Shown piece after piece: positions 31,509 through 38,139 of a stretch of DNA of 40,720 nucleotides. The stretch's first letter is position 1, and each line of letters begins with the position of its first letter. Below the pieces are notes generated by a model. It saw only the letters and a list, made by a program, of their open reading frames with translations. It was not told where the DNA came from and ran no database searches. Origin of the DNA: a virus; IMG/VR virus record IMGVR_UViG_3300044823_000188, positions 1-40,720 of that record; one strand, given 5' to 3'. The position numbers and the translations under genes were made by a program.

Positions 31509-32126
31509 TTAAATTATCTCATCTACCATTTTGTATGCCAAACATTTTTTAGCATCAAAATACAAGTCGTGTTTTAAGATTTCATTTAATTTTTTTGATG
31601 GAATATTAGTATATTTTTCATAGATATTGTTGATTGTTTTCATTAACAAGTCTAAATTTTCTTTTGCATCAATAATATTGCTGTATGTTCCCCAAGCACA
31701 ACTACTAAGTTGATGAATTAACATAAATGAATTTTTTGTCATTTGTCTATGTTTTCCAACAAGTGATAAAAATGTTGCTGCACTAGCACAAATACCATCA
31801 ACCACAGTAATGATTGCGCTTTTACATAATAACATATTGTCCATAGCTGATAATCCATGAAAAATATATCCACCATAAGAATTTATATGCAAAAATATCT
31901 TTCGTAACTCATCATCATTATTATTGATTTTGTTAGTTATATTGCTATTATCTAAATCTCTTAATTGTTTATTTAATTGCAAAATTTTGTCTCTATCAAT
32001 TTCAGAATAAAAATAAACTCTATTGCTGACTGTTTCCAAAAAACTAGGTTCTTTCACCATTTCAACTTTAGTTGGGGAATCGATTGTAGCCTCTTCTTTT
32101 TTTATATCTCCAAAATATTTATACAT
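31509..32126 (-). CDS. ClpP-type serine protease
   Basis: 205 residues. The core follows a 30-residue N-terminal extension. INSYGGYIFHGLSAMDNM (81-98) is the oxyanion region, the nucleophile is S115 in DGICASAATF, H138 lies in FMLIHQLSS and D187 in LKHDLYFDA, giving a complete triad. In phages ClpP-like proteins serve as prohead proteases or remodel host proteolysis; no capsid genes are nearby. Its own leader element precedes it and a terminator follows it. Confidence 0.87.
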   Translation of the reverse strand: MYKYFGDIKKEEATIDSPTKVEMVKEPSFLETVSNRVYFYSEIDRDKILQLNKQLRDLDNSNITNKINNNDDELRKIFLHINSYGGYIFHGLSAMDNMLLCKSAIITVVDGICASAATFLSLVGKHRQMTKNSFMLIHQLSSCAWGTYSNIIDAKENLDLLMKTINNIYEKYTNIPSKKLNEILKHDLYFDAKKCLAYKMVDEII

Positions 32127-32133
32127 TTATTTC

Positions 32134-32158
32134 TCCTTTCATTAATATATTATTAAAA
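32134..32158 (-). promoter_or_regulatory. Repeated leader/promoter element, copy 7 (clpP)
   Basis: Exact TTTTAATAATATATTAATGA plus AAGGA, ending at the clpP SD. Confidence 0.75.
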
Positions 32159-32160
32159 AT

Positions 32161-32379
32161 TTAAATATCATAATTTAAAATAAATTTTAAAACCCATCGT
32201 AAACATATCGGGCCTTGTAAAACACATATCAAAAATATTACTATTAAAAGTCCTATTTCTTTTAATGTCTTTACTCTCTGATATTTTTTATAATCTTTAC
32301 ATAAAATAATACCAGCAACAATTCCAGTACCTAACCACAAAATTCCAATAATAATTAATAAAATCCATAATACTATCAT
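32161..32379 (-). CDS. Two-segment membrane protein, 72 aa
   Basis: Hydrophobic segments at about 2-27 (IVLWILLIIIGILWLGTGIV) and 44-60 (IGLLIVIFLICVLQGPIC) are joined by a basic loop (CKDYKKYQRVKTLK). The size is holin-like, but there is no lysis context. SD GGAG. Confidence 0.6.
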   Translation of the reverse strand: MIVLWILLIIIGILWLGTGIVAGIILCKDYKKYQRVKTLKEIGLLIVIFLICVLQGPICLRWVLKFILNYDI

Positions 32380-32392
32380 ACCTCATCTCCTT

Positions 32393-33166
32393 TTATTGAT
32401 TTTTTTTCATTCTTTCTATTGCATTAAAATATTCTCTAATACAATTCCCGCATTTAGAACAACCAATTTTTCCTAACTCACCTTCAACTTTTCCACAACT
32501 ATAAACATTAATATTATATTTATATCTTGACATTATCATTTCCCATCCTGCTGTTGTAATCGCATAATAAGAATTTAATGTACGTTTACGTAATACATAA
32601 TATTTTCTATGTTCTTCTGGAATTGATTTTTCATCATAATAAGCCATAAATGTTAAAACAACAGAAATATTATAATGTGGATGAGTAAAATTTTTAATTA
32701 CTTTATCTACAACATTTTCTAAATTCCAAGTATTAGTCCTAATTCTAACAAACATTAATTTTCTTCTAAAATTATCATAATTTCCACCCAAATTAAATTC
32801 AACGTCCGTTTTAATTCCAGGATTACAAGTAAAAACAACTGGAGCATCAAACTTCAACCATTTCATTCTATCATAAATAGAAGTATTATAAAATTTCTGT
32901 TTATATTTCTTTACACTTTTGATAACTAAATCAATATTATTACAACTATCATTACCATCATTCACTCTAACTATTTTATTTCCAACCTCTTTTAAAGATG
33001 GCATATTAGGAAGATTATCATTCAAAGGTTCTAAATATGACTTACCTCCTTGAAAAAAACAGTCTGGACATTTCATTGGACAAACACCTTTTTGAGGTAT
33101 GCAACAAATTATACCTGAATCTTTTGTTTTAGGATTTTCAATATAGTTTTTATTCATAAATTTCAT
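32393..33166 (-). CDS. Radical-SAM-like protein with a C-terminal cysteine cluster
   Basis: 257 residues. GVCPMKCPDCFFQGG contains C29, C33 and C36 in the CxxxCxxC spacing that binds the [4Fe-4S] cluster of radical SAM enzymes. The middle has alternating strands and helices (VVFTCNP … MFVRIRTNTW … ISVVLTFMAYYD) as in a partial TIM barrel. The end has YSCGKVEGELG then CSKCGNC, a possible auxiliary cluster. The substrate is unknown. Neighbours are membrane and zinc-ribbon miniproteins. Confidence 0.55.
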   Translation of the reverse strand: MKFMNKNYIENPKTKDSGIICCIPQKGVCPMKCPDCFFQGGKSYLEPLNDNLPNMPSLKEVGNKIVRVNDGNDSCNNIDLVIKSVKKYKQKFYNTSIYDRMKWLKFDAPVVFTCNPGIKTDVEFNLGGNYDNFRRKLMFVRIRTNTWNLENVVDKVIKNFTHPHYNISVVLTFMAYYDEKSIPEEHRKYYVLRKRTLNSYYAITTAGWEMIMSRYKYNINVYSCGKVEGELGKIGCSKCGNCIREYFNAIERMKKNQ

Positions 33167-33169
33167 CTT

Positions 33170-33427
33170 TTATTTAATTTTAGAATAACATTCTTCGCAA
33201 TAAATATCTTCATCATCCTGTATAGGTGTACCACAATCACCACAATCTATTTTGGTTCTATCCGGTTTTAATCCATCTATAAAATCATCAAGTTCTTCAG
33301 CATTATCAAATAAAATTTTAAAGTTGTTTGATGCCACATCTGTTTCAAAACTTACTTTAACAAAATCAGGATTAGGAAGTTTTTCAATACATAAATCATT
33401 TGGATTTAAAGTTATTATTATTTTCAT
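33170..33427 (-). CDS. 85-aa protein with C-terminal zinc ribbon
   Basis: The N-terminal 55 residues are beta-alpha. The end CGDCGTPIQDDEDIYCEEC has two CxxC pairs 12 residues apart, a zinc ribbon. It precedes the radical-SAM-like gene by 3 bases, so the two may work together. SD AAAGGAT. Confidence 0.65.
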   Translation of the reverse strand: MKIIITLNPNDLCIEKLPNPDFVKVSFETDVASNNFKILFDNAEELDDFIDGLKPDRTKIDCGDCGTPIQDDEDIYCEECYSKIK

Positions 33428-33429
33428 TT

Positions 33430-33513
33430 TTATATCCTTTTAGAATAAAAAAAGTCACTCGTTACACAGTTACTAACTAATACATCTTTAGGATCATTTT
33501 TTTCTTTTGTCAT
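33430..33513 (-). CDS. Possible 27-aa peptide
   Basis: MTKEKNDPKDVLVSNC… begins 20 bases inside the membrane-protein gene with SD AAGGAAGTG and ends with an SD for the next gene. Its DNA also contains an imperfect AGTAAC/GTGACT stem followed by seven T, so the same stretch may be a terminator instead. Confidence 0.35.
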   Translation of the reverse strand: MTKEKNDPKDVLVSNCVTSDFFYSKRI

Positions 33514-33775
33514 TTTTCACTTCCTTTTTAAAACCAAAAATAATTTTCCAACAATAAATAAGATCAACAATTCCAAGTATAAACCACCAAATACAAAATC
33601 CTAGCATATAAATGCTTAGAATATATCCAAATACACACTGATGTTTATCTATCCCTCCAAAAAAATGAAATATCAATCCTATAGGAATACAAGGCACAAA
33701 TAAAAATACCATTGTCCAAAATAATTCAACTTTATCTTTTTTATTTAATTTGTATGTATTTTTCACATCATACAC
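33494..33775 (-). CDS. Two-segment membrane protein, 93 aa
   Basis: Hydrophobic segments at about 18-40 (LFWTMVFLFVPCIPIGLIF) and 48-75 (VFGYILSIYMLGFCIWWFIL), with charged ends. No family recognised. It overlaps the nuclease gene upstream by 13 bases. Confidence 0.6.
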   Translation of the reverse strand: MYDVKNTYKLNKKDKVELFWTMVFLFVPCIPIGLIFHFFGGIDKHQCVFGYILSIYMLGFCIWWFILGIVDLIYCWKIIFGFKKEVKNDKRKK

Positions 33776-34305
33776 CTTATCATTAAATCTTCTAAATTAT
33801 ATTTTAAAATATCATCTAACAAATAAACTCTTAATACTAATTGATTATATTTAATAGTTAAAAAATCTTCATTCATATTAAAATTATAATTTGTAACTAT
33901 CATTTCTTTTTTTCTATCTTGTTTAATAATTAAACAAAAACACTTTTGAATTATTTTAGACTGTTCAATACATTTGTCAATAATATATTTCAAATCTTTA
34001 TTTAATGGAAGATTAAAAATGAATGTGCCTCTATATCCAATCTTCAATTCAATAAAAAATGTTTTAAAAAATGTATCAAGATTATTAAATTTATCAATAC
34101 CAACAACTTGTTTTAAATCTCCAATATTGTCTTTAACCACTGAATTGATATTATTCTTTTTTATATTTATTGTGCTTCTTCCACCAGAAGTATCTGTTCT
34201 CCATATTGCATTATCCATAACATTGTTTGTTAACCAATTTGAAAGTTTAACTGCAATAGCTCTTTCAAAAGAATTACCTTTTTGTTTACTTCCACCTTTT
34301 CGCAT
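33763..34305 (-). CDS. Putative PD-(D/E)XK nuclease, Holliday-resolvase-like
   Basis: 180 residues. KGNSFERAIAVKLSNWL supplies the N-terminal helix and Glu, WRTDTSGGRST and IGDLKQVVG the strand with Asp, and FFIELKIGY the (E/D)xK pair. This order matches phage resolvase-like nucleases of the PD-(D/E)XK superfamily. It may process recombination intermediates together with the RecA/UvsX protein. SD GAGG lies within the upstream gene's end. Confidence 0.6.
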   Translation of the reverse strand: MRKGGSKQKGNSFERAIAVKLSNWLTNNVMDNAIWRTDTSGGRSTINIKKNNINSVVKDNIGDLKQVVGIDKFNNLDTFFKTFFIELKIGYRGTFIFNLPLNKDLKYIIDKCIEQSKIIQKCFCLIIKQDRKKEMIVTNYNFNMNEDFLTIKYNQLVLRVYLLDDILKYNLEDLMIRCMM

Positions 34306-34472
34306 TATTTTGCCTCAACTTTTTCTATTTTTATATGCATATGATTAGAATATTTTGTTGCATTATCAAACTTAGACATTTTGTAATCTTCTTTTAATTT
34401 ACAACAAATGACAGTAAGAGAAATAATCGTAAGAAAAATAAATAATAAAAATATAGATTTAAAAAAAATCAT
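34305..34472 (-). CDS. 55-aa membrane-anchored protein
   Basis: MIFFKSIFLLFIFLTIISLT is a hydrophobic N-terminal segment ending in VICC; the -1 residue (Ile) is a poor lipobox. A charged tail of 30 residues follows. The ATG overlaps the upstream TGA. Probably a small inner-membrane protein. Confidence 0.55.
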   Translation of the reverse strand: MIFFKSIFLLFIFLTIISLTVICCKLKEDYKMSKFDNATKYSNHMHIKIEKVEAK

Positions 34473-34660
34473 AATATATCCTCTTCTTGGTCTTTTAATT
34501 TTTCAATTTTTGCTCTTTTGTTTTTGTAATGTGCCATAGCAAATTCAAAACTTTTTTCAATCATGTATTTTGCTATTGGCGCAGTTTTTATAACTTTTCC
34601 GTTTTTAAAAACAATAGCAAATGTTGCATAACTTAATTCAATTCTATACCATTCTTCCAT
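34469..34660 (-). CDS. Hypothetical protein, 63 aa
   Basis: Starts MEEWYRIELSYATFAIVFKN, beta-beta then a basic helix, ending KLKDQEEDIL. Follows the structured element downstream of the ssDNA-binding protein gene. No family recognised. Confidence 0.55.
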   Translation of the reverse strand: MEEWYRIELSYATFAIVFKNGKVIKTAPIAKYMIEKSFEFAMAHYKNKRAKIEKLKDQEEDIL

Positions 34661-34680
34661 TCGAATACTTTAATAAAAGA

Positions 34681-34756
34681 AAAGCCAGCAATACATAAAA
34701 TTATAAATTTGAATTGTAAAATATAAAACAGCTTACAATCAAAAAATGCCGGCTTT
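34681..34756 (-). terminator. Branched stem structure downstream of the ssDNA-binding protein gene
   Basis: The minus-strand RNA pairs 34747-34756 (AAAGCCGGCA) with 34681-34690 (UGCUGGCUUU), ten pairs including one G-U. Inside it, ATTGTAA (34713-34719) pairs with TTACAAT (34733-34739). UUUUCUUUUAUU follows the outer stem. The G-U pair works only in minus-strand RNA, supporting a transcript structure. It is either an elaborate terminator or a small structured RNA of about 76 nt. Confidence 0.6.
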
Positions 34757-34774
34757 TAAAAATAACAGAAACCA

Positions 34775-35593
34775 TTATTCATCAAACAATTTATCTAATT
34801 CATCTTTTTTGAGATCTACAACACCGACTGTTTTTGGATTTGTTTTTGTTTCTTCCTCAAATAATTCATCTGCTGTTCCTTCAATTATAGTAGATTCTAC
34901 AATATCTGTCTGTTCAGGCAAGGCTTTGGCTGATTTATTATTAGAATATTGAAAAGATGTGGTGTTATTATTTTCTTTTGTTGCTGATATGATTTCCAAA
35001 TATTCTTCATCTGTCTCAATAGTTCGAGCATATGTTTTTTCGATATTTGCTTTATAAAATTCCCATTGATCTTTTATAATTTGCAACCAAGCTTTATTTT
35101 TCATATAACTCGGACCTTCAACTGGGCCTTCAAATGTAAAATCAATATAATCAGTAGTTTTTCCACCTTCAGAATTCTCAATTTTTTGAATATCATCAGC
35201 ACCTACAATAAACATATCAGCTTTAGATATATCTGAACCTTTATCTTTTTCTATTTTATTTTTAGTTTTGATACTTTTGTCTTTCTTATTAGAAAGCTCA
35301 AGTCTTAATATTTCTGGATCGCCTTTCAAAACTAAATCACCATCTTTTGTAGATGGATATTTGATTATTGGATAAACATTTCTAATTTTTGGTTCTCCAA
35401 ACCTTTTACAACATAAGCCTTCCCAGCAATATGTTGTACCCACTCCAGGAATATAATGAGTTTTTGTTATCATTTTTTCTGTAGATGCTTTAAAAAATGT
35501 CACTCGGTCTGTCGTTCCTTTTGTCGCTGCATATTTTGGAATTCTAACTTCTTGAACAGTAGTTTCAATCCCACCTTTTATAAAACCTTTCAT
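34775..35593 (-). CDS. Probable single-stranded DNA-binding protein (gp32-like role)
   Basis: 272 residues. The N-terminal two-thirds is beta-rich with basic and aromatic residues and a His/Cys set (THYIPGVGTTYCWEGLCCKR: H46, C56, C61, C62) that may bind zinc, as in T4 gp32. RNVYPIIKYPSTKDGDL and ILRLELSNKK fit an OB fold. A Ser/Thr/Asn linker leads to an acidic C-terminus (DLKKDELDKLFDE) typical of ssDNA-binding proteins that recruit partners. It has its own leader element. I rely on architecture, not on close identity. Confidence 0.55.
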   Translation of the reverse strand: MKGFIKGGIETTVQEVRIPKYAATKGTTDRVTFFKASTEKMITKTHYIPGVGTTYCWEGLCCKRFGEPKIRNVYPIIKYPSTKDGDLVLKGDPEILRLELSNKKDKSIKTKNKIEKDKGSDISKADMFIVGADDIQKIENSEGGKTTDYIDFTFEGPVEGPSYMKNKAWLQIIKDQWEFYKANIEKTYARTIETDEEYLEIISATKENNNTTSFQYSNNKSAKALPEQTDIVESTIIEGTADELFEEETKTNPKTVGVVDLKKDELDKLFDE

Positions 35594-35600
35594 ATTTTTC

Positions 35601-35625
35601 TCCTTTCATTAATATATTATTAAAA
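35601..35625 (-). promoter_or_regulatory. Repeated leader/promoter element, copy 8 (ssDNA-binding protein)
   Basis: TTTTAATAATATATTAATGA plus AAGGA. The 25 bases upstream (read out of gene context) encode FINLINKL, a faded version of the shared tail. Confidence 0.75.
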
Positions 35626-35651
35626 TAAACTTTATAGTTTATTAATTAAAT

Positions 35652-35813
35652 TTATAAATTTTTCCAAGCTTCATCTTCTTCTTTTGTATTCCAAATTCTA
35701 TTAAGTGATGATTCTGGTAATGATAAAATTTCTGGTTCAACTTTTTTATTGACTAAATAAACACCCATCAAAATTATAATTATAACAACCCCAAAAATGA
35801 ATTCTATAACCAT
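35652..35813 (-). CDS. 53-aa single-pass membrane protein
   Basis: MVIEFIFGVVIIIILMGVYL is the membrane segment, followed by a charged, soluble tail (SLNRIWNTKEEDEAWKNL). It is preceded by TATCAATGAAAGG, a partial leader element (35821-35837). Function unknown. Confidence 0.6.
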   Translation of the reverse strand: MVIEFIFGVVIIIILMGVYLVNKKVEPEILSLPESSLNRIWNTKEEDEAWKNL

Positions 35814-35855
35814 TTAATTTACCTTTCATTGATATACCAGTTAATATTTGCATAG

Positions 35856-36251
35856 TTATTTTTCATACGGTTTCAATAGACTAGTTTGTTCGTATGCATT
35901 TCCTATTATTGTTGCTTCTTCAATTCTATATAAATCATTAGTACTACTTAAATCTTCACATTCAGGTTCTCCAATCCATTCAATATAAACTTCTATCCAA
36001 TCTTCCATTCTCAAAACAAACCTATCACCATTTTCAAACTCACCAATATCCCCAATAAAATATTTTTCATTTTTTTTATCTTTTATTCCTATATACTGTA
36101 ACAATTCAATATCCTCAAAATCAAAATCTTCACAAAAATCTATATCAAATTTTGGAAGACATTCTAAAAAAGCGAATTTATTATAAAAATCAATAGAAGC
36201 TACTTTTTTCATCTTTTTATTTGTCTTATCCCACGCTCTAAATTCTATCAT
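35856..36251 (-). CDS. YopX-family protein, intact
   Basis: 131 residues from the ATG at 36251, with SD GGAGG. It starts MIEFRAWDKTNKKM, the standard YopX opening, then LLQYIGIKDKKNEKYFIGDI and the end ATIIGNAYEQTSLL. It is the intact counterpart of the pseudogene at 18525-18947. YopX proteins are frequent in phages of many hosts but have no established function. Confidence 0.8.
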   Translation of the reverse strand: MIEFRAWDKTNKKMKKVASIDFYNKFAFLECLPKFDIDFCEDFDFEDIELLQYIGIKDKKNEKYFIGDIGEFENGDRFVLRMEDWIEVYIEWIGEPECEDLSSTNDLYRIEEATIIGNAYEQTSLLKPYEK

Positions 36252-36336
36252 ACTTCCTCCATTTAAAAAAATCCTCTTCTTTTTCAATTAAATACTTAAA
36301 AACATTATATCATAAAATTAATAAACATTTAATTTA
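36252..36336 (-). other. Leader of the YopX gene
   Basis: 85 bp between the leader element and YopX start. It has only very short frames (MFINFMI-stop) and a KYLIEKEEDFFKWRKYD frame without a start, possibly the remnant of a lost small gene. Confidence 0.3.
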
Positions 36337-36361
36337 TCCTTTCATTGATATATTATTAAAA
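36337..36361 (-). promoter_or_regulatory. Repeated leader/promoter element, copy 9
   Basis: TTTTAATAATATATCAATGA plus AAGGA (one change from consensus). It directly follows the end of the gene at 36364-36588. Confidence 0.7.
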
Positions 36362-36363
36362 CT

Positions 36364-36588
36364 TTAAAGCTCGTTTATTAAATTTATTTTAATTTTTCTT
36401 AATTCTTTCTTAGCATTTAATAAAATATCAATGTCATTACATTTTGAATTATAATAGTTTGGAATTATTTTTGAACATTTCATACACGGATATTCCCAAC
36501 GTTTTCCAGATTCACCAATAGCAACTCTGACACAATCTCCATCTAATTTAATTAAGTCTTTCAAAAATGCAATTTTATTTAATTTCAT
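36364..36588 (-). CDS. 74-aa protein with CMKC and a faded tail
   Basis: Starts MKLNKIAFLKDLIKLDGD; YPCMKCSKIIP and a later Cys suggest a metal site. The end LRKIKINLINEL is a diverged shared tail running into the leader element via AGCTTTAAAG. Its ATG lies inside the last codons of the gene upstream. Confidence 0.65.
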   Translation of the reverse strand: MKLNKIAFLKDLIKLDGDCVRVAIGESGKRWEYPCMKCSKIIPNYYNSKCNDIDILLNAKKELRKIKINLINEL

Positions 36589-36796
36589 TTAATAGCCTCA
36601 ATTTAAGTTGTCTATCGTATCGTTCCAATTCCCAATCATAATATACTGATATTATATCAGCAGATACATTTATTTTATAAACAAGGTCTTCTTTTTCCTC
36701 AACAATTGTATAAATTTTATTATAGCTTATTTGATTTGATGTTCCAATGAATGTTCCATGTTTTATTTTTACTTTATCTCCAATTTTAAATTTCAT
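36575..36796 (-). CDS. 73-aa SH3-like small protein with shared DRQLKLRLLNEIK tail
   Basis: MKFKIGDKVKIKHGTFIG is close to the paralogue at 9515 (MKFKIGDDVKVFKI), and both share KIYTIV in the middle. It ends YDRQLKLRLLNEIK. It starts inside the tail codons of the GIY-YIG gene upstream, in the same geometry as 9729/9515. KOW/SH3-like barrels often bind nucleic acid or protein; function unknown. Confidence 0.75.
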   Translation of the reverse strand: MKFKIGDKVKIKHGTFIGTSNQISYNKIYTIVEEKEDLVYKINVSADIISVYYDWELERYDRQLKLRLLNEIK

Positions 36797-37802
36797 TCAA
36801 TAACCTCAATTTAAGTTGTCTATCATCTATACGATCTTTACTACACCACCAACTGTTTTCAAACTTTTTAATATACTTTACTCTCGGTTTACCCAAATGA
36901 GCAATGCTCATATTTTGTTTTGCTTGTTCTGACATTGGTTCACCACGTTTGGCTTTGCAACACATACATTTGCAATTTTCTTTGTGTCCCATTTCTGATT
37001 TGGATTTTCCTTTTAGTGCAATACTAATGCTAGCTTTATGTTCTTCTGATAATGGTTTGCCTAAATGAGCAATACTAATATTTTTGCTTTTCTTTTCTTT
37101 CACTTCAGGTCGATTCTGAGCAAGTTTCATATTTAATTTTGCTTGTTCTGACTTAGGTTTTCTCATTTTTTGTTTTGTTTGTTCTGATTTAGGTTTTCTC
37201 ATATTTTGTTTTATTTGTTCTGATCTAGGTTTGCTTTTCTTTTCTTTCACTTCAGGTCGATTTTGAGCAAGTCTATTATTTTCTTTTGCTTGTTCTGACA
37301 TTGGTTTGCCTAAATGTGCAATGCTCATTTTCAATCTTGTTTGTTCTGAACATGGTTTGCCTTTTTTTGCAATACTAATATTTTTGCTTTTCTTTTCTTT
37401 CACTTCAGGTCGATTCTGAGCAAGTTTCATATTTAATTTTGCTTGTGGTGATTTTGGTTTGCCTAAATGTGCGAGTCTAATATTTTGTTTTGATTCTTCA
37501 GTATGCTTTCCATGAAAACCTTCACCACCATTGGTAATATTCAATACTTTATCTGATAATATACTTCTAAAGTATTCTATCCAAAATATTTCCATTTCAT
37601 TTAAATCTTGCTTGTCTTTACAAATGCTTAATATTTCTTTGAAACAATTCTCTTGTCCATAATGATTCACTTTAGCTTGCAATATTTTACCTGAACCTAA
37701 ATAGTCTCTAGTTTTTTCGATAGTTCCTTTCTTTTGTCCTATGTAAATTTGAGTAGTTGGAACTATTGTAGTCTTGTAAATATATCCATAATACTTATTC
37801 AT
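36786..37802 (-). CDS. GIY-YIG endonuclease with many NUMOD3 repeats and an appended shared tail
   Basis: 338 residues. The N-terminal domain starts YGYIYKTTIVPTTQIYIGQ, with DYLGSGKILQAKVNHYG and a later Glu-bearing FWIEYFRS. From about 100 to 300 there are about ten NUMOD3 units (SEQTKQKMRKP, SIAHLGKP, AQNRPEVKEKKSK) and a CKCMCCKAKRGE module. The close paralogue at 38132 ends at LGKPRGNYIKKL; this one reads LGKPRVKYIKKF and then continues for 25 residues to DDRQLKLRLLNEI. The tail was evidently acquired by fusion to a tail-gene end. Confidence 0.85.
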   Translation of the reverse strand: MNKYYGYIYKTTIVPTTQIYIGQKKGTIEKTRDYLGSGKILQAKVNHYGQENCFKEILSICKDKQDLNEMEIFWIEYFRSILSDKVLNITNGGEGFHGKHTEESKQNIRLAHLGKPKSPQAKLNMKLAQNRPEVKEKKSKNISIAKKGKPCSEQTRLKMSIAHLGKPMSEQAKENNRLAQNRPEVKEKKSKPRSEQIKQNMRKPKSEQTKQKMRKPKSEQAKLNMKLAQNRPEVKEKKSKNISIAHLGKPLSEEHKASISIALKGKSKSEMGHKENCKCMCCKAKRGEPMSEQAKQNMSIAHLGKPRVKYIKKFENSWWCSKDRIDDRQLKLRLLNEI

Positions 37803-37805
37803 TAT

Positions 37806-38003
37806 TTAATTTCCTTTCTTTACATACTTACGTTTTGTTTTTTGAAACTTGTTTAATAATTCTATTTCATCAGAATTATATGTTTTTGGTCTTCCATTTT
37901 TAACAACTATTCCAAGTATTTTTACCCATTCAAGCACTGTTTTATACGAAACATCGAAAACTTTTGCTAAATCTTTTGTTTTTACTAAATCGTTCTTTTC
38001 CAT
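37806..38003 (-). CDS. Small HTH DNA-binding protein, 65 aa
   Basis: From the ATG at 38003 (SD AAAGGAG). KTKDLAKVFDVSYKTVLEWVKILG is a MerR/excisionase-type helix-turn-helix, followed by GRPKTYNSDEIELL and a basic end (TKRKYVKKGN). It lies next to two direct repeats and a hairpin (38061-38139), plausible binding sites. It could regulate the neighbouring endonuclease genes. Confidence 0.7.
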   Translation of the reverse strand: MEKNDLVKTKDLAKVFDVSYKTVLEWVKILGIVVKNGRPKTYNSDEIELLNKFQKTKRKYVKKGN

Positions 38004-38060
38004 AATTTTTCTCCTTTCTCTAAATATAAAATTAACCTTTACTAACCTTAACATTAAAAT

Positions 38061-38111
38061 TTAAGGTTTGAGCTATTAACTAAAACTTTTAGGTTTTAAG
38101 GTTTGAGCTAT
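38061..38111. repeat. Two direct repeats upstream of the HTH gene
   Basis: TTAAGGTTTGAGCTAT occurs at 38061-38076 and 38096-38111, 35 bp apart centre to centre, with related AGGTTTTAAGG between. These are candidate operators for the HTH protein. Confidence 0.6.
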
Positions 38112-38139
38112 AAACCTTTAAATATAAAGGTTTATAGCT
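38106..38139 (-). terminator. 15-bp perfect hairpin at the end of the GIY-YIG gene
   Basis: AGCTATAAACCTTTA and TAAAGGTTTATAGCT are separated by 4 bases. The structure overlaps the stop codon of the gene at 38132. No U-tract follows, so it may be a protein-binding palindrome or RNA stabiliser rather than a classical terminator. Confidence 0.55.

Noticed and set aside
31440-31580. Plus-strand open frame starting ATGAAGGAGGTA
   Set aside because: It runs antisense into clpP, with composition typical of a shadow frame and no supporting context.
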